A stretch of DNA of 63,321 nucleotides, taken from assembly GCA_964390645.1 (NCBI GenBank), contig CAYMLL010000007.1, positions 1 to 63,321 of the forward strand, read 5' to 3'. Under the pieces are notes generated by a model. It was not told where the DNA came from. It worked only from the letters and a program-made list of their open reading frames with translations, and ran no database searches. The stretch is from CAYMLL01 sp964390645. Its GTDB lineage: Bacteria; Planctomycetota; UBA8108. The translations under genes were made by a program, and so were the position numbers. Below, piece by piece: positions 61,776 to 63,321 of this stretch (positions are counted from its first letter, which is position 1; every line of letters begins with the position of its first letter).

Positions 61776-63104
61776 TCAGTCCACGATCGCCTGGTAAGTC
61801 AGCAGCTGCATGAGCTGTCGAACGGGATAGGTTCCATCGGGCAGTAGCTGCGTGTGAACTATGCCCAGGAGGTCCTCCTCGTGGTCCACCCAGAAATGAG
61901 TCGTTGCGGCACCGCCCCAGCTGTACGTCCCCCTGGATACCGGCAGACCAGCGGTTGCGGGATTGGTGACGACGGAACCGGTGATCCCGAATCCGACGCC
62001 CCAGGCCCTGGTTCCTGAACGCCCGCCGAACAGACTGCTCAGCGGATCATCGGGAAAATCGGGAGTGAGGTGATTCGAGGTCATGAACTCCACGGTCCGT
62101 CGTCCCAGGATTTGCTCGCCCTTGTACTCGCCCTTGTTCAGGAGCATCTGCGCGAAACGCAGGTAGTCTCCAACCGTACCCACGAGCCCGGAGCCACCCA
62201 TCTCGAGGGTCGGCAGCTTGCGGTAGGGGCTGGTGCGAGGATCGTCAGCGATCTGCAATCCACCGCCCCGTTTCGGCCGGTAGTTGACGGCAAATCGATC
62301 CAGCTTGCTGTCCGGCACGAAGAAGTCCGTATCTTTCATCCCGAGCGGATCGAATATGCGCTCCTTGAGGAACTCGCGGAAGGACTGGCCGGACACCACC
62401 TCGATCAGACGCCCCAGCACGTCCATGCCGACGCTGTAATTCCATTTGGCGCCCGGTTGCGCCACGAGGGGCAGCTCCGCGAGAGCCTGGCACCATTCCT
62501 TCAATCCGCGATGTGGGGCGCCCGGAGCGGCGCCCCGAACTCCGGCCTTCCTGTACATCTGGCCGACGGGTGTCGGGAAGAAGTCGTAGGTGAGGCCCGA
62601 GGTGTGGGTCAGCAGGTGGTGAATCGTGATGGGGCGTGCCGGCTCCGTCTCCACCTTGCCGTCCTTTTCGCCCAGATACACACTCATCCCGGCGAACTCG
62701 GGCAAGTACCTGGAAATCGGGTCCGAGAGCAAGAAGTGCCCCTCCTCGAAGAGGATCATCACCGCTGCGCCCGTAACGGGTTTGCTCTGGGAATAGAGCC
62801 GGAAGATGGTGTCTTTCCGCATCGGCAGATCAGCCGCGACGTCGCGCCGACCGATCGCCTCGAAATGCACGACCTTGCCGCGCCTCGCGACCAGCGTGAC
62901 GGTGCCCGGAATCTTGTCCGCGGCGATCATCCGGCGCATGCGCGCGCCGATTCGTTCGAGGCGGTCGCTCGACATGCCGACGGATTCCGCGCGTGTGACG
63001 CGAACGCCCTCATCACCCGCAGCCGCGAACGAGGGAAGCACGATCACGGCAAGCACGGCGACTACCTGTAGCGCAACCGTTGTGGAGCTGGTCGTCATGG
63101 TCAT
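61776..63104 (-). CDS. Secreted serine hydrolase (class C beta-lactamase/esterase fold)
   Basis: A 442-aa protein with a signal peptide (about 1-29). The active-site motif is FRLYSQSKPVTGAAV (Ser105-x-x-Lys108), with the Tyr motif WNYSVGMDVLGRLIEVVSG and a C-terminal TYSWGGAATTHFWVD in the place of the KTG-like strand. This is typical of EstB-type esterases and D-aminopeptidase relatives, not of resistance beta-lactamases. It probably hydrolyses esters or amides outside the cytoplasm. Confidence 0.9.
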   Translation of the reverse strand: MTMTTSSTTVALQVVAVLAVIVLPSFAAAGDEGVRVTRAESVGMSSDRLERIGARMRRMIAADKIPGTVTLVARRGKVVHFEAIGRRDVAADLPMRKDTIFRLYSQSKPVTGAAVMILFEEGHFLLSDPISRYLPEFAGMSVYLGEKDGKVETEPARPITIHHLLTHTSGLTYDFFPTPVGQMYRKAGVRGAAPGAPHRGLKEWCQALAELPLVAQPGAKWNYSVGMDVLGRLIEVVSGQSFREFLKERIFDPLGMKDTDFFVPDSKLDRFAVNYRPKRGGGLQIADDPRTSPYRKLPTLEMGGSGLVGTVGDYLRFAQMLLNKGEYKGEQILGRRTVEFMTSNHLTPDFPDDPLSSLFGGRSGTRAWGVGFGITGSVVTNPATAGLPVSRGTYSWGGAATTHFWVDHEEDLLGIVHTQLLPDGTYPVRQLMQLLTYQAIVD

Positions 63105-63321
63105 GGTTTACCCCTGGATCAAACGTTGGGAGAATGCGTCCGAGGTGATGCAGTGTCCTGCATTGCGAGCCCTCTGAATCAGGCGCGCTCTGTCCGAAAA
63201 GCTCGAGAATCAGTTTGCCGGACACCACCGCGTGAGTGCAGCCGAATCGCTCGTGAACCGGTGTGACCGGAGCAACACCCAGCGGGCAACGAATTGTCAC
63301 CCCGATGTCTTCCGGAGTCAC
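63105..63321. other. Right window edge, no gene assigned
   Basis: A minus-strand frame is open through the segment (VTPEDIGVTIRCPLGVAPV…), but it runs on into the serine hydrolase gene in another frame without a plausible end. I cannot decide whether part of a gene enters here. Confidence 0.3.

Noticed and set aside
61776..63104. Beta-lactamase resistance gene
   Set aside because: SxxK and Tyr motifs are present, but length and C-terminal strand match EstB-type esterases common in environmental bacteria.
1..63321. CRISPR arrays, insertion sequences, integrases or phage genes
   Set aside because: No regularly spaced repeats, transposase or integrase motifs, or terminal inverted repeats were seen anywhere in the window.

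Overview
This is a GC-rich, gene-dense bacterial window, most likely a scaffold from a metagenome-assembled genome. It holds three runs of N (16448-16457, 51907-52006, 58999-59098), and the middle one is flanked by an exact 55-bp duplication typical of overlapping de Bruijn contig ends. There is no rRNA, tRNA, ribosomal-protein or other marker gene, so taxonomy stays open. Secreted DUF1592/DUF1552 proteins, sulfatases, Tat-exported Gfo/Idh oxidoreductases and a very large set of acyl-CoA enzymes suggest a heterotrophic aerobe of a Planctomycetota/Myxococcota/Acidobacteriota-like or uncultivated proteobacterial lineage. That placement is inference.

Layout. 1-110: C-terminal end of an unidentified gene. 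529-7514 (+): translationally coupled secreted operon of a c-type cytochrome-like DUF1587/1592/1588/1585 protein, a Tat-exported DUF1552 protein and a secreted ankyrin protein with a beta-repeat tail. 7627-9606 (-): membrane-anchored GDSL/SGNH-like protein. 10184-11995 (+): two ORFs in the same frame separated by one TGA, carrying related sterol-carrier-like domains and a C-terminal cupredoxin. 12082-17107 (-): multifunctional enoyl-CoA hydratase/3-hydroxyacyl-CoA dehydrogenase (damaged by a gap, a foreign-looking segment and a frameshift), a quinone reductase and a ThDP enzyme. 17413-18660 (+): sulfatase with an in-frame stop and a missing C-terminus. 18662-21094 (-): pair of acyl-CoA dehydrogenases. 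21348-27057 (+): family III CoA-transferase, two-part Na+/solute symporter, Gfo/Idh oxidoreductase and thioesterase.

27266-30068 (-): aminoglycoside-phosphotransferase-like kinase, SDR and enoyl-CoA hydratase. 30539-35594 (+): DUF3604 protein, metal-dependent cyclase and intact sulfatase. 35696-42715 (-): possible six-gene catabolic operon (2-hydroxyacyl-CoA lyase, MFS exporter, two crotonases, SDR, acyl-CoA dehydrogenase). 43065-44835 (+): small tyrosine phosphatase-like protein and an Ldh-family dehydrogenase. 44955-50690 (-): 2-hydroxyacid dehydrogenase and an SDR around an overlapping DUF3604 / parvulin / HupE-UreJ module. 51217-51864 (+): HAD hydrolase. 52135-52920 (-): Nudix hydrolase. 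53104-59502 (+): fused double CoA-transferase, single-chain biotin carboxylase and nitroreductase. 59504-63104: two MDR oxidoreductases and a serine hydrolase.

The genes fit together as import and extracytoplasmic processing of sulfated or otherwise modified organic matter (sulfatases, symporter, DUF3604, oxidoreductases), followed by CoA activation (CoA-transferases), dehydrogenation, hydration, C-C cleavage, carboxylation and thioester release. The three domains that are fused in animal ACAD10 (HAD, APH-like kinase, acyl-CoA dehydrogenase) occur here as separate genes, which hints at hydroxyacyl-CoA catabolism. The best candidates for an under-described system are the DUF3604-parvulin-HupE module, the double CoA-transferase/carboxylase/nitroreductase operon, and the sterol-carrier-like/cupredoxin protein.
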